DNA of 64,000 bases from Actinomycetes bacterium (lineage in GTDB: Bacteria; Actinomycetota; Acidimicrobiia; Acidimicrobiales; Ilumatobacteraceae), in the NCBI GenBank assembly GCA_025359865.1, contig JANYDH010000213.1:62001-126000 (forward strand). The letters run 5' to 3'. The position numbers and the translations under genes are program-made. Shown piece after piece: positions 27,527 to 38,000 of the stretch; positions within the stretch are counted from its first letter, which is position 1, and each line of letters begins with the position of its first letter. A model generated the notes under the pieces. It saw only the letters and a program-made list of their open reading frames with translations. It searched no databases and was not told where the DNA came from.

Positions 27527-28744
27527 GTGCAACAACGTGACCTGCTCGTGATCGGCGGTGGCCCAGCGGGTGCAGCGGCCGCTATCCGCGCCGCCCGCGC
27601 CGGCGTGAACGTGACCGTGTTCGAAAAGGGCCCGCATGGTCGCGACAAGGTGTGCGGTGATGGGCTGACGCCTCGCGCTGTGGCGGCGCTCGACGAGCTG
27701 GACATCGATCTCGCTCCGGCGCATCGCATCGATGGTTTGCGGATGATCGCAGGCAAGACCACCCGTGAGCTGGCGTGGCCATCGGGCACGCGCTTTCCTG
27801 ATCATGGTGCTGTCTGGCCCCGAAAGCGATTCGACACCCACCTGATCGACGTCGCCATCGAGGCTGGTGCTGAGGTACGGTTCGAGTGTGAGGCGCTCCC
27901 CACCGTCGAAGCCGGCCGGGTGACGGGCGTAGCGGCGGGCGGCGACACCTACACCGCGCCGCTCACCATCCTGGCCGCTGGTGCCCAGGGCGCCGCTGCG
28001 AAGTTGTTGGGGGCGGCGCGCGACCCCGATGAACCATTTGGTCTCGCCATCCGCGCGTATGCCGAGACGCCGCGACATGCCGAGCGTCACCTGGAAGCCT
28101 GCTTGTCGTTGCGTGATGAGCACGGCACGCCGGTGCCTGGCTACGGCTGGATGTTTCCTGCTGGCGATGGCACGGTCAACATCGGTGTGGGCGCGCTGAG
28201 CACGATGAAGGGGTTCAAGAAGCTGAACCTCAACACCTTGCTCGAGCAATACGCATCGATTGTGCGCGAACCGTGGACACTCGGGCCATACCTCGACAAG
28301 CCGCGCGCGTGGCGCCTGCCGATGAGTTGCATCAAGCGCCACGGGCCAGGGTGGGTCGCAGTCGGCGATGCCGCTGGATTCGTCAATCCGATGAACGGTG
28401 AGGGCATCGACTACGGGCTGGAGAGCGGCATGCTTGCGGTCGACTGTTTCCTCGACAACAGCGCTACCGCTGCCGAGCAGTACGATCTGCTGGTCGGCCA
28501 GCGGTTCGACTCGTTCCTGCGTACAGGACGCCGGTTCAGTTTCCTCATCGGTCATCCGCTGCTGCTGCGTACCGGCTTACGGGTCGCCGTCGGCACACAG
28601 ACCACGGCCGACATCACGCTCGCCGTGATGGGCAACCTGGTCGACAGCACCACACCGGGTGCTGCTGGTCGGGTACTGCGTTTGGCCGACCGGGTGCTCC
28701 GGATCGCCGACCCGTTGCTGCGCCGCACCCGCGCCGCACCCTGA
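27527..28744 (+). CDS. Geranylgeranyl reductase-family FAD oxidoreductase
   Basis: About 405 residues from GTG 27527, preceded by GGCGGG. The FAD-binding motif is LLVIGGGPAGAAAAIRAARAG, followed by DKVCGDGLTPRAV, the CGDG signature of geranylgeranyl reductases and digeranylgeranylglycerophospholipid reductases, and a late VAVGDAAGFVNPMNGEGIDYG. These enzymes hydrogenate polyprenyl chains such as menaquinone side chains. It lies 60 bp after oleD on the same strand. It could act on isoprenoids independently of the olefins, or reduce double bonds in the hydrocarbon; neither is shown by the sequence. It ends just before a repeat hairpin. Confidence 0.85.
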   Translation: MQQRDLLVIGGGPAGAAAAIRAARAGVNVTVFEKGPHGRDKVCGDGLTPRAVAALDELDIDLAPAHRIDGLRMIAGKTTRELAWPSGTRFPDHGAVWPRKRFDTHLIDVAIEAGAEVRFECEALPTVEAGRVTGVAAGGDTYTAPLTILAAGAQGAAAKLLGAARDPDEPFGLAIRAYAETPRHAERHLEACLSLRDEHGTPVPGYGWMFPAGDGTVNIGVGALSTMKGFKKLNLNTLLEQYASIVREPWTLGPYLDKPRAWRLPMSCIKRHGPGWVAVGDAAGFVNPMNGEGIDYGLESGMLAVDCFLDNSATAAEQYDLLVGQRFDSFLRTGRRFSFLIGHPLLLRTGLRVAVGTQTTADITLAVMGNLVDSTTPGAAGRVLRLADRVLRIADPLLRRTRAAP

Positions 28745-28770
28745 CTAGTCGGAACCAGTCGGAACCCTCC

Positions 28771-28818
28771 GACCTTTGGCGTCTGGCTGTCATTGACGAC
28801 CACCCAACGCCAAAGGTC
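28771..28818. repeat. Minimal hairpin copy (D) of the dispersed repeat
   Basis: GACCTTTGGCGT (28771-28782) and its perfect complement ACGCCAAAGGTC (28807-28818) enclose 24 bp. It is the two ends of the repeat family with almost no interior. It sits between the convergent reductase gene and the PEP-domain gene, and the right arm contains the TGA stop (28819-28817) of the latter, so it can also form a stem-loop in both transcripts. Confidence 0.75.
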
Positions 28819-30568
28819 AGCCCGCAGGGTCGAGTTCGATCACGGTGACCGTGCCCGTGTCGCCATTCACCTCGATGAGCGCGCCGTCGGGGATGCGGGC
28901 GGTTGCTCCGTTCACCGACACGACGCACGGGATGCCAAGTTCTCGACAGACGATGATCGCATGGCTGAGCGGGGCACCGACGTTGACCACCACGGCAGCG
29001 GCGGGCACGAACAGCGGGGTCCACGCAGGGTCGGTCATCGGGGCGATGAGCACGTCACCCGGTTCGAGCGCAGTGGGGTCGCTGGGGTGCAGCACCACCC
29101 GAGCCCGGCCACGCGCGACCCCGGGACATCCAGGCAGCCCGGTGAGTGTTTCGCCAACCTCTGCGATGGGTGGTGGGTTGTCGCCGCGCTTGGGCCACTG
29201 GTCGTTGGGTGGAGGCGGCGAATCGAACAGGAACGGTGGATCCAAGGTGGCGAGACGGTCGAGCTGTTCCTGACGTGCTGCGACGAGTTCTCGAGTGCCG
29301 GTGAGCGTGCCTGAGGCGATGGCGAGCAGTTCGTCGCCGAACAGCAGGCAGATGTCGCGGGCCTCATCGATCTCGCCACGCGCAACGGCGCGGCGGCCGA
29401 TCTCCCACACGCTCATCCGCACCTCGTGAATGACCCGGATGATGTTGGTCTTGGAGCGTTCGCGGCCAGCGAGGAACGTGGATGCCGAGGCAAGCGCGGC
29501 CCGGAACTGGCCCTGTGTCTCTGGGTCACCCGCGAGCATGGCGGAGATCTCGTCGCCCAGGCGCAGCCGTTCGGCTTCGATGGTTGTGTGGTGCCCACTC
29601 GGCGCGGCCGAGTCAGCGGTGTGGCGCATGCGGTCGATGGCAGCCATCACCAGATCTGGTTGAGTTTCCCAGGTGTGCGCATGAATGTCCCACTCGTTCG
29701 GGCCTCGCGAACCGTACTCGGCCAGCAGGCTGTCGAGTTCGGCCACGAACGCAGCAACCTCGGGTGCAGGGTCGGCGCGGAGCCGGTCGGTGAGGCCGGT
29801 GTTGTCCGACTCGAAGTGGTTTGTCAGTGCTGCGCTGGCGCGCACGGTGCGCGACATGTCCCACAACGCCAACGAGGGCGCGGCGGAATCGACCCCGCCG
29901 ATGCCGGACAGCAGACGCATCGTGGCGGTGGGGTTGCCGACGCCCGCACAGACCGCAGCGATGATGCCTGGTGCTATCGACGCAGCCCCCGACTGGTTGA
30001 TGTGCTGGTCGAACAGCGCGCGGATGAAGGGCTTCATCGCGCTCGCCCGTTCATAGAGTTCGAGTTCGGTCAGGTCGCTGAGCTGAGGGCGCCCGGCGCG
30101 TACGGCATGGGCGGCCAGGCGGTCGGCTTCGAGTTCGTCCTGGTTGCGGTCGCCCATCACCCATCCGAGCCAACCAGTCATCAGCTCCGTCGTGTGCGGA
30201 TTGTCATGCCACGGTTCGGCGGCGTATGGCGGGATGTCAGGGTTCCCCGCAAAGTAGGCAGCGTCGAGCGCCTCCGGGGTGAACCCAGGTGTGCGTGCAG
30301 CCCACACCCGAAGCAGTGAGATCCCGAGATAGGCGTACCCACCGAACAGGCCGATCACCTCGGGTCGCGTGGCATGCACCTCGTCGTCGCCGATGCCGAA
30401 ACGGTTGACCATGCAGTCGCGCCAGCCGAGCACGGTGCCGCCCTCGAAGACCATGTCCCATCCGAGTGGGCTCGGCGGATCGGGCAACACTTCCCCGACG
30501 TTCGCGCGGCTCCAAAACCCCAACTTCGGATTGTAGGTGTTGTCTTCGATCCAACGCACTGTGCTCAC
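28817..30568 (-). CDS. PEP-utilising mobile-domain protein lacking the ATP-grasp half
   Basis: A 583-residue protein. The C-terminal approx. 120 residues are the swivelling phosphohistidine domain of PEP synthase, PPDK and rifampin phosphotransferase: GCPGVARGRARVV, GDVLIAPMTDPAWTPLF, and GAPLSHAIIVCRELGIPCV, in which the histidine is the expected phosphoryl carrier. The N-terminal approx. 440 residues are helical, with WIEDNTYNPKLGFWSRANVG and FGIGDDEVHATRPE, and resemble the middle domain of rifampin-phosphotransferase-like proteins. No ATP-grasp nucleotide site is visible, so a partner protein would be needed for phosphoryl transfer. GAGGGAG before GTG 30568 overlaps the stop of the upstream DinB-like gene. 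Function unknown. Confidence 0.75.
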   Translation of the reverse strand: MSTVRWIEDNTYNPKLGFWSRANVGEVLPDPPSPLGWDMVFEGGTVLGWRDCMVNRFGIGDDEVHATRPEVIGLFGGYAYLGISLLRVWAARTPGFTPEALDAAYFAGNPDIPPYAAEPWHDNPHTTELMTGWLGWVMGDRNQDELEADRLAAHAVRAGRPQLSDLTELELYERASAMKPFIRALFDQHINQSGAASIAPGIIAAVCAGVGNPTATMRLLSGIGGVDSAAPSLALWDMSRTVRASAALTNHFESDNTGLTDRLRADPAPEVAAFVAELDSLLAEYGSRGPNEWDIHAHTWETQPDLVMAAIDRMRHTADSAAPSGHHTTIEAERLRLGDEISAMLAGDPETQGQFRAALASASTFLAGRERSKTNIIRVIHEVRMSVWEIGRRAVARGEIDEARDICLLFGDELLAIASGTLTGTRELVAARQEQLDRLATLDPPFLFDSPPPPNDQWPKRGDNPPPIAEVGETLTGLPGCPGVARGRARVVLHPSDPTALEPGDVLIAPMTDPAWTPLFVPAAAVVVNVGAPLSHAIIVCRELGIPCVVSVNGATARIPDGALIEVNGDTGTVTVIELDPAG

Positions 30569-30577
30569 GTTGCTCCC

Positions 30578-31291
30578 TCAGTTGGTGCTCAGCGCAGTGA
30601 GGTCTCGCCGCGCATAGCGGTTGTGCCAGAACTCTTCTTCAAAGACGGTGTAGATGCACTCTTGCACTGGGTTGAGGCCGTTTTCGAGTACATCGATGGG
30701 TCGCGTGAAGTCGCTCGGCGCATCCGATGCGAGATAGTCGCGAAAAAGCGTGACCCGAGCCGACCGCACAGCGAGAGCATCAGCGAGAGACGGCGTCAGG
30801 TCGTAGTCGAGGCCGGGCCACGGGAAGCCGACGGAGCCGGTGTTCGGCAATCCGATCGGGTGGAAGCCCTCCCCGAGGATCGGCGCGGTGACCCACTTGT
30901 CCATCGCGAAAACAAGATGTTGCAGCGTCTGCACGAAGGACCACTCGTTGTTGACCGACTTGTGCAGTAGATCCTCGGGAAGAGCGTTCGCCATCGCGAC
31001 GGTCTTCGTCCACTCGTCGTCGAGGGCGTCCCACGTTGCGCGCATGGCCTCAGGGTTCAAAGGACGGAGCATTGCGCGCAGCGGGTACCACGGGTCACGC
31101 TCGTTCACGTATGTCGTCACATCAACGCCATTGATGACCAACCTGTCGACAAGCGCATCGATGTCGACGTTCACGAGCCAGGCATGGCTGATCCTGGCGT
31201 CGGTGAGGTTGACGTCGCGGAAGCGGGCGCCGGTGAGATCGGCACCCCAGAACACGGCCCCCGCAAGATCGCCCTCAAACTCGTCCGGCAT
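30578..31291 (-). CDS. DinB-like four-helix protein with pentapeptide-like N-terminus
   Basis: About 237 residues from ATG 31291 (GGGGAG just upstream; the TTG at 31303 is the alternative). The first 40 residues, LAGAVFWGADLTGARFRDVNL, contain A(D/N)LxG-type pentapeptide units. The remainder is a DinB/YfiT-type bundle: WSFVQTLQHLVFAMDKWVTAPI and EEEFWHNRYARRDL, with histidines placed as metal ligands (HLVF, FWHNRYA). Such proteins include thiol-dependent transferases and uncharacterised enzymes; no reaction is assigned. It lies immediately before the PEP-domain gene, 9 bp apart, so the two are probably co-transcribed. Confidence 0.75.
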   Translation of the reverse strand: MPDEFEGDLAGAVFWGADLTGARFRDVNLTDARISHAWLVNVDIDALVDRLVINGVDVTTYVNERDPWYPLRAMLRPLNPEAMRATWDALDDEWTKTVAMANALPEDLLHKSVNNEWSFVQTLQHLVFAMDKWVTAPILGEGFHPIGLPNTGSVGFPWPGLDYDLTPSLADALAVRSARVTLFRDYLASDAPSDFTRPIDVLENGLNPVQECIYTVFEEEFWHNRYARRDLTALSTN

Positions 31292-31367
31292 GATGCTCCC
31301 CAACCCGTTGCCGCCGCTCAGCCCGCAGCGCTCTGCATGCTACAGAAATTCGCGCCGGGCAGACCCG

Positions 31368-34300
31368 TCAGTCGGCGCGCTCGATGCGCACCTCCACCGC
31401 GGTTCCGGTGCGGTTGAAGACCACCACCGGCACGACGAGATCGAACGTCGGTGTAAACGCCAGCGTCTCGCGGTGCCCGCAGAACTCGATCGGGGCTGGA
31501 TTGCCCTTGCCTGGCGGATCGGCACCGTACAGGTCGACGATGCAGATGTCGTCCGTCGCGCTGACGGTGTAGGTCGCGTTCTGGTCGCCGGTGGTGATCG
31601 GCAAGATCACCGAATCGGCCGTCGCCGTCAGTGAGCCGGTCCATCCGGCGGTCAATGCCTCACCGCTGTTGATGACTGTCGGCTTGTCGTCGGCGAACAC
31701 CTGCACTTCGGTGTAGAGGTCACTGGCCGAGTCGGACGTGATCGAGATGTCGTACACACCGTCCGCACTGAGGTAGACGTATCCCTCGCCGGGGATTGCC
31801 TCGTCGCCCTCGCGGCCGAGCGCGCCCTTCAGTCCAAGTGGATCGCACAGCAGTGTCTGTGCCGCTGCACCGGTGTCACGTCGCGTAACCGAGAAGGTCA
31901 CGTTCACGTTTGGTGTGCACAGTGCGATCGTTGACACGATCACCGTGCCGCTACGGGCGTCGATACTGCCCGCCAACTCGCCGACCGCGTCAGGGTTGCT
32001 CACCGACCCGATGCCGTCGTACAGCGAACCGGTGAGAACGAGCGATGGTGTTCCCGCCTCGGCAGTGGACGGGTCGGTGCCATTGTCGCTCGAGGGGTCG
32101 GCCGAGCCGACGCCGGTCAGCGGGTCGCCTTCGTCGGCCACGCGGTCCGTCACCGCAGTGGTGTACGCGTCGACGAACGAATCGTCACCCGTGGCTGTCA
32201 CGTCGTATGCACACGACGCAAGCTCGTGCTCGGTCGCCCGTTCTCCGAGCGAGTCGTGACACAGCCGAACCGACTCATCGGTGGGCGTCGGCGGATCGCT
32301 CAGCAACTCGGCAGCAGCAAACGTTGCTGGCGACTGTCCCTGGTCGTAGTCGAACAGCGAGCGGGCATCGTCGACCAGCCAGCTTCGGGCAAACTCGTCG
32401 AGCGTTGACTGGTGGTCGAGGTCAGGGTCGATGGGACTTGCGTCAGGAAGCAGTAGGTCGTTGCGTGGGTCGTCGTCGGCCGCTCCAAGAAGGCCCACCA
32501 GCCGCCCGGCCCGTTCGCTCGACGCAGTGACCGTGACGAACCAACCGAGATTCCAGCGAATGTCGACGACGGTGCCGTCATCCCAGGTGAGACTCCACCC
32601 CGTGTTGTCAGGCCCCGTCGCCTCCATCGAGATGCCGTCCGGACCAGCGTCCGGGCCAGCGTCCGGGCCGGCATCGGCCGGCAGCGCCACTCCATCGACG
32701 CGGACCGTGAGTGTCGCGCCGTGCTCGATTTTCGGTGCGGTGAATGTCACCCGATGCGCGCCGTTGCTCACAGCGACTGCTGACGTACCGGCACCGATCC
32801 CGATCGGTTCGTGCCGGGCCTGCACCTCGAACCCGCCGTCTGAATCGCGGCTCATCACGAACTCGCCGAGCGCCATCACGTCGTAGGCGACGCCGTCAAA
32901 AGTGGTCAGGTGTGGGTCGCCGTTGTGTGTGGCCCGCCGCGGCTGCTCCTTACGGCATTGCTGCTTCGGATTCCACTTGGCTGCTTTGACGAGCGCGCTC
33001 GGCGTTGTTTCGTCGGCCGGGAACGAAAAGATCATCTGACGGCCATCCATCGCGACCGTGTCGGAGGTCTGTCCATCGGGACACACGCATCCATCGGGGC
33101 TGAAGCAGAACCGCACAGCTCGTGCCTGGCCGATCACCACCGTCGCTGAGGTCGCGTGGGTCGACATGGGACCGTGCACTGGGACAACAGCCAGGATCCC
33201 GACATCGGGCGTGATCGTCACTTCGGGTTGAGACTGCGCGAATTCACCGGTGCCGGTCACGGTGTAGGTGCCGATGCCACGCGCCCCACGTGGGGAGACG
33301 TTGTTCTTGGGTCCCTCGGCACCAGTCGGCGACGGCCAGGCGAGCGACCATTCCGGTTCGCTGAAGTTGGTCGACCGAGTCGTCCGACTCGTCCAATCAC
33401 TACGCCACCACTGGCCGTTCATGCCACCTGCTTGCAGCGTGGCCGACGTGTCAGATGACCCGGCCTGCATCATCTGCTGGACCGCGCCGTAGGGGTTCGC
33501 CCCGTACTGCTTGAACGACTCGAACAACGGCCACGCGGAGTAGGTGCGTACCGCCAACGGTTCGCCGGCGCTGGCAAACCATTGCAGGTTCGCATAGTCC
33601 TTCGGCGGTGGGCGCACGCCGCGGTATAGGTCGAACGCGGCAAACGATGCGCTTCCCTCGATCATCCAGTCCGGCTTGCCGTCGATGTTGCCCCACATGA
33701 ACTGGATGCAGTGGAACACCTCGTGGGCGAACGCTGTCTTGATGTTGTCGGTGCTCGGGTTCGGGACGTACATCTTCGGAAAGATCCGGACCCGGCACTT
33801 CTTGGGGTCCGCAGGCAGGGGGAACGAGTCCATGTCACCCGGGCTCGATGCTGACGACATCACCTCGAGCACCAGCACCGGCTTTGGAAACGACGGCTTG
33901 TATGCCTGCCAGTCGTTCCAGACCGTCGTTGCGATCGGCAGGTACTGCTCCATCACGCCGGCAAGCAGGGCGGGGGTCTGCGCGCCGCGGCCGCCTGGTC
34001 GGATGAAGCCGCTCGCTGTCGGCTTGCCCTCCACCGGCTGGACCCCGCCGATCTGGGCGGACTCAACGACAGCAGCATCGAGCGCATCCAGCGCATCCAC
34101 CTGTTGTGGGGCCAGTTCCTTGCGAACCGATTCGATCAGGTTGAGCGCATAGGTCGTGCCGAACCCCTCACCGGCCGGGAGTTCGCTCGGGGTGGCACCG
34201 GGCATGTCGCCGTACACCAGGTCGAAGACGTCAACCGCCTGCTGCACCGTGGCGGGTTCACCGCTCGCCAACGCGAGCGCGAGCTCATCGGTACGAGTCT

Positions 34301-34586
34301 TCGGCACCCACTCGTCCATCGTTACGTCGTCGAGCGCTGGCAGAACATCATCGGTGCCGGTATCGGTGCTGTCGTTCGGGCTGGCATCGTTCGGGCTGGC
34401 ATCGTTCGGGCTGGTGTCGTTTGGGTCTTGTGCCAGCACAGTGGACTGATCCTCGACAGACGTCGACGGGGAACCCGCCACCGCAACCGTGGTCGGCGCA
34501 GGGCCAGCCGCATCGTCGGAACACGCCGCGAGGAACGCGACCAGTACGAACAGTGCTGTGCGGCGAAGATTCCGACGGTCTGGCAT
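31368..34586 (-). CDS. Large lipoprotein with HExxH region and von Willebrand type D domain
   Basis: A 1072-residue exported protein. The signal (LRRTALFVLVAFLAAC) ends in a lipobox cysteine, followed by a Ser/Thr/Asp spacer with repeated NDASP units. AHEVFHCIQFMWG (HEVFH at 288-292) followed by WMIEGSASFAAFDLY is a gluzincin-like zinc site, the glutamate of EGSA being the likely third ligand. From about 556, GDPHLTTFDGVAYDVMALGE is the classic start of a vWF type D domain, which continues with cysteines and a charged Ca-binding-like stretch. A DAGPDAGPDAGPDG spacer and two beta-sandwich-like C-terminal parts with CxP-type cysteines end the protein. It is probably a cell-surface protease or adhesin; activity is inferred from motifs only. 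Confidence 0.78.
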   Translation of the reverse strand: MPDRRNLRRTALFVLVAFLAACSDDAAGPAPTTVAVAGSPSTSVEDQSTVLAQDPNDTSPNDASPNDASPNDSTDTGTDDVLPALDDVTMDEWVPKTRTDELALALASGEPATVQQAVDVFDLVYGDMPGATPSELPAGEGFGTTYALNLIESVRKELAPQQVDALDALDAAVVESAQIGGVQPVEGKPTASGFIRPGGRGAQTPALLAGVMEQYLPIATTVWNDWQAYKPSFPKPVLVLEVMSSASSPGDMDSFPLPADPKKCRVRIFPKMYVPNPSTDNIKTAFAHEVFHCIQFMWGNIDGKPDWMIEGSASFAAFDLYRGVRPPPKDYANLQWFASAGEPLAVRTYSAWPLFESFKQYGANPYGAVQQMMQAGSSDTSATLQAGGMNGQWWRSDWTSRTTRSTNFSEPEWSLAWPSPTGAEGPKNNVSPRGARGIGTYTVTGTGEFAQSQPEVTITPDVGILAVVPVHGPMSTHATSATVVIGQARAVRFCFSPDGCVCPDGQTSDTVAMDGRQMIFSFPADETTPSALVKAAKWNPKQQCRKEQPRRATHNGDPHLTTFDGVAYDVMALGEFVMSRDSDGGFEVQARHEPIGIGAGTSAVAVSNGAHRVTFTAPKIEHGATLTVRVDGVALPADAGPDAGPDAGPDGISMEATGPDNTGWSLTWDDGTVVDIRWNLGWFVTVTASSERAGRLVGLLGAADDDPRNDLLLPDASPIDPDLDHQSTLDEFARSWLVDDARSLFDYDQGQSPATFAAAELLSDPPTPTDESVRLCHDSLGERATEHELASCAYDVTATGDDSFVDAYTTAVTDRVADEGDPLTGVGSADPSSDNGTDPSTAEAGTPSLVLTGSLYDGIGSVSNPDAVGELAGSIDARSGTVIVSTIALCTPNVNVTFSVTRRDTGAAAQTLLCDPLGLKGALGREGDEAIPGEGYVYLSADGVYDISITSDSASDLYTEVQVFADDKPTVINSGEALTAGWTGSLTATADSVILPITTGDQNATYTVSATDDICIVDLYGADPPGKGNPAPIEFCGHRETLAFTPTFDLVVPVVVFNRTGTAVEVRIERAD

Positions 34587-35002
34587 AGACGGTGATCGTA
34601 GAACCTGGCCCGCTCACATGGCTACCAGGGTTCGTCGCCGTGATAGCCCTGGCCGCGGCGGCCGGTGTGTGCCTGACCAGGTGACCGACTACAGGAGCGG
34701 CCACGGTGACTTATCTCGGCTGAGTTGTCGTAGCCGGTGATGCCCGGACTATCATAGAACCGCACGATGAAATTGGTCGGTAGGGCACCCTGGGCCGTCG
34801 TGTTGAGCAAGTTGGCGTGCGCGATGGTCGTGGCATCGCCTGCTGCTCCGGGGGTCTTCGCCCGACTCGGCTTGGTCGTGGCCGTTCGAACCACCCGAGT
34901 CAGAGCGATCTGACGGCAATCACAGAACAACTGAATTTCTATCGCTGCCCAAGTGACGCACGTGGGCAACGGGCGCGAGGCGACGATCCATGCCGGAGTC
35001 CA
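34587..35002. other. Divergent intergenic region
   Basis: This 416-bp gap separates the leftward vWD lipoprotein gene from the rightward Snf2 gene. It should hold two promoters. I see no strong pair of consensus boxes; a TATCAT near 34753 preceded by TTGTCG at about 19 bp is a weak candidate for the rightward one. The minus-strand frame across it lacks coding character and is not called. Confidence 0.45.
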
Positions 35003-38000
35003 ATGGTTGACGTACGACAACTCGAAGCGGCCATCTGGTCCATCACCGACGGGCGGGGTTCGGACGACGATCTCGCCCTGTTCGCGGCCGACGAGCGGAT
35101 GTCACTTGCGGTCGTCGACCGGCTGATCTTCGACGCCGAGGACGACCTCGATTCGGTCAAGAACCTCCAAGGCGATGAGCGCCACCAGGTTGTCGCCGAC
35201 TTTGTCGACACGCTCGACAGCCTCCGTGCTACGGCTGCTCGGCTTCGGCCCCCTCCGCCCGAGCCGCCGCCGAGGTACTCCAATGGTGCCGCCACAGAGC
35301 TCTTTGAGCCCGAGGAGGTGCAGTTGCAGGCATCGTGGTCGTCAGGCCAGGTGGTGGTGTGGGCAGCTGGACGTGGTTCGGCGCCCGAGGCCAACGATGC
35401 GCTGGCCACGAGGCTCGAGTCGGTCGGCGGCCCGCCGGTCGGTTGGCAGCTTCACGCGGGCATCGAGCTTCCCGGTGGGTTCACAGCCGACGCATTGGCG
35501 ATCCCGATGAAAGATGCACTCGGGTGGCTGGTAGCCGTTGGCGGTGGGCAGGGTCTTGTTGGTGTCGGTTCCAGTTTGCGGTGGCTCGGCCGCATGGCGG
35601 TCGAAGGCGTCCGCCTTGCGGCACACGGCTCGATCGTGCCGAGTTTGCGTTACTCGTCCCATCGTGAAGGGCGGCTGCTCGATGCGTCGGTTCGTTGGGT
35701 ACCGGCATTCTTAGACGGCCCAGGTATCGACACGCTCGCGGCCGCAATGCCGGCCGCAGTCGTCGCGACCTCGGGTGCCGCTAGCCGTGCTACCACCCTT
35801 GCGGTCATGGTCGCCGTGGTGGAGGCCATCGTCGCTGAAGGGATCGAGCGGCTGGAACTGCCAGCGCAACCTCCTACGGCGAACACGCCCACAGACCTGG
35901 CCGACACGATGATCGCCCGCATGGACGGAGTGCAGTTCCAAGCGCACGCTGACTTGACGAGGGATACGTCACGGAGGTTCGACCAGTGGTCACGCACGGT
36001 CACCGATTCGACGCATCCTCGGTTGGTGGTGCAGTTGGATGCGCCCGTATCGCAGGGCGTGTGGCTGGTCTCTGTTCATGTCAGGGCAGGCAAGGGCAAA
36101 CTCACCCCGATCGATGCGGTGTTGCGCGCCGAGGGGCCGAGCCGGGGTACTGCGGCAGAGTGGGCACGGCTCGGGCGGGTCTTTCCTGCGCTGGCGCGAG
36201 GCGCGATTCAACGCCGGGGTCAGGTCGCCCTCAGCCAGGACGAGGCGTGGGTGTTCATGACCGAGGTCGGTCCCACACTGTCGGTGATCGGGTTCGAGGT
36301 GCGCGCCCCGTTACTGTCACGCCGCAAGGCGCGGCCATCACTGCGGCTGTTCGCCGAATCAACGGGCAGCTCAAAAGTGGGTGCCCATCAACTCAGCAAC
36401 GTCGCGTGGTCGGTGCTCTTCGACGATGTCGAGTTGACCGCCGCCGAGGTGGCAAATCTGGCTCGCCAGGCGCGCCCGATGCTGCAGTCGCGTGGACGCT
36501 GGATCGAACTCGACCGGGTTGATCTCGAGCAGGCCGCCGCAGTGCTGGCTGAGCGCGAATCCACCAAACAACTCACCGGAGCCGAGATCTTCCGTCACAG
36601 CATTGGGCTGGACGGGTCGGGGCTGGCGGGCGGCACCTCGGTACACGGCAACAGTTGGGCAAATGAGATCCTGCGACGCGCCAATGATGCATCCACAGCG
36701 CAGGTCGGTCCACCGCAGGGGTTTGTCGGTGAACTGCGGTCGTACCAAGCCGATGCACTTGCCTGGATCGGGTTCCTTGACGCCTCCGGACTTGGTGGAT
36801 GTCTCGCCCTCGACATGGGTCTTGGAAAGACCCCGACCGTGCTCGCGCACCTCGCCCGTACCATCGGCGACGGAGCTACTCTCGTCGTGGCACCTGCCGC
36901 AGTTGTCGGCAACTGGGCGGCCGAGGCAGCCCGGTTCGCTCCTGAGTTGCGGGTCGTCGTGCACCATGGTGCGTCGCGGTCGTCGGCCGATGAGTTCGTT
37001 AAGGAGATCGTCGGCGCCAACCTGGTGATCACCACCTATGCCACGGCTGTTCGCGACGTCGAGATGCTCGAAGCGATCTCGTGGAGTCGGATCGTGCTCG
37101 ACGAGGCTCAGGCGATCAAGAACGCCACCAGTGAAACCGCCCAGCAACTTCGCCGCCTCCCGGCTCGCACGCGGCTTGCGCTCACCGGTACGCCGATCGA
37201 GAACGGTGTGGGTGACCTCTGGGCCATCCTCGACTTCACCAATCCGGGCCTGATCGGGTCGCGGCCGGCGTTCATCGCCCAGATGTCGGGCGATCGCGAG
37301 TCTGCGCTGCGAGCATTGAACGGCATCTTGCTGTTCCGTCGCACCAAGACCGAGCCCGAAGTTGCCGCAGAGCTGCCGGATAAAATCGATGAGTTGGATC
37401 ACTGCACGATGACGCCCGAGCAGATCGGGCTGTATCAGGCCGTGCTCGATGATCTGGTCGCCAATGTGGCCGACGACACCGGCGAAAAGAAGCAGGGCGC
37501 GATCCTGGCAGCGATTACTGCGTTGAAGCAGATCTGTAACCACCCGGCCGCCTATCACGACGACGGCCTGCCGCTCGCAGGACGGTCCGGCAAGCTGGCC
37601 CGGCTCGAAGAGATTATCGAATCGGTCTTTGCCGCGGGCGAGCGGATCTTGGTGTTCACCCATTTCGCGACGTGGGGTAGGCGCCTCGCCGAGCACCTCT
37701 CCAAGGTCACCGGAACCGAGATCGCGTGCTACGACGGCAGTCTCAACCGGGGTACACGCGATCGTTTGGTGGCCGATTTCCAGACGGGTGAGGGGGCCGG
37801 TGCCATGGTGCTGTCGTTGAAGGCCGGCGGCACGGGTTTGAACCTCACGTCGGCGAACCATGTCGTGCTCTACGACCGTTGGTGGAACCCAGCCGTCGAA
37901 GACCAGGCGCGCGATCGGGTGTGGCGGATCGGGCAGAGCAAGATGGTCATCTCCCACCGACTCGTCTGCCCGGGCACGGTTGACGAGCGGGTCGAAGAGG

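Noticed and set aside
34622-35020. 132-codon minus-strand frame in the divergent gap
   Set aside because: No family motif, poor codon character and overlap with the start of the helicase gene.
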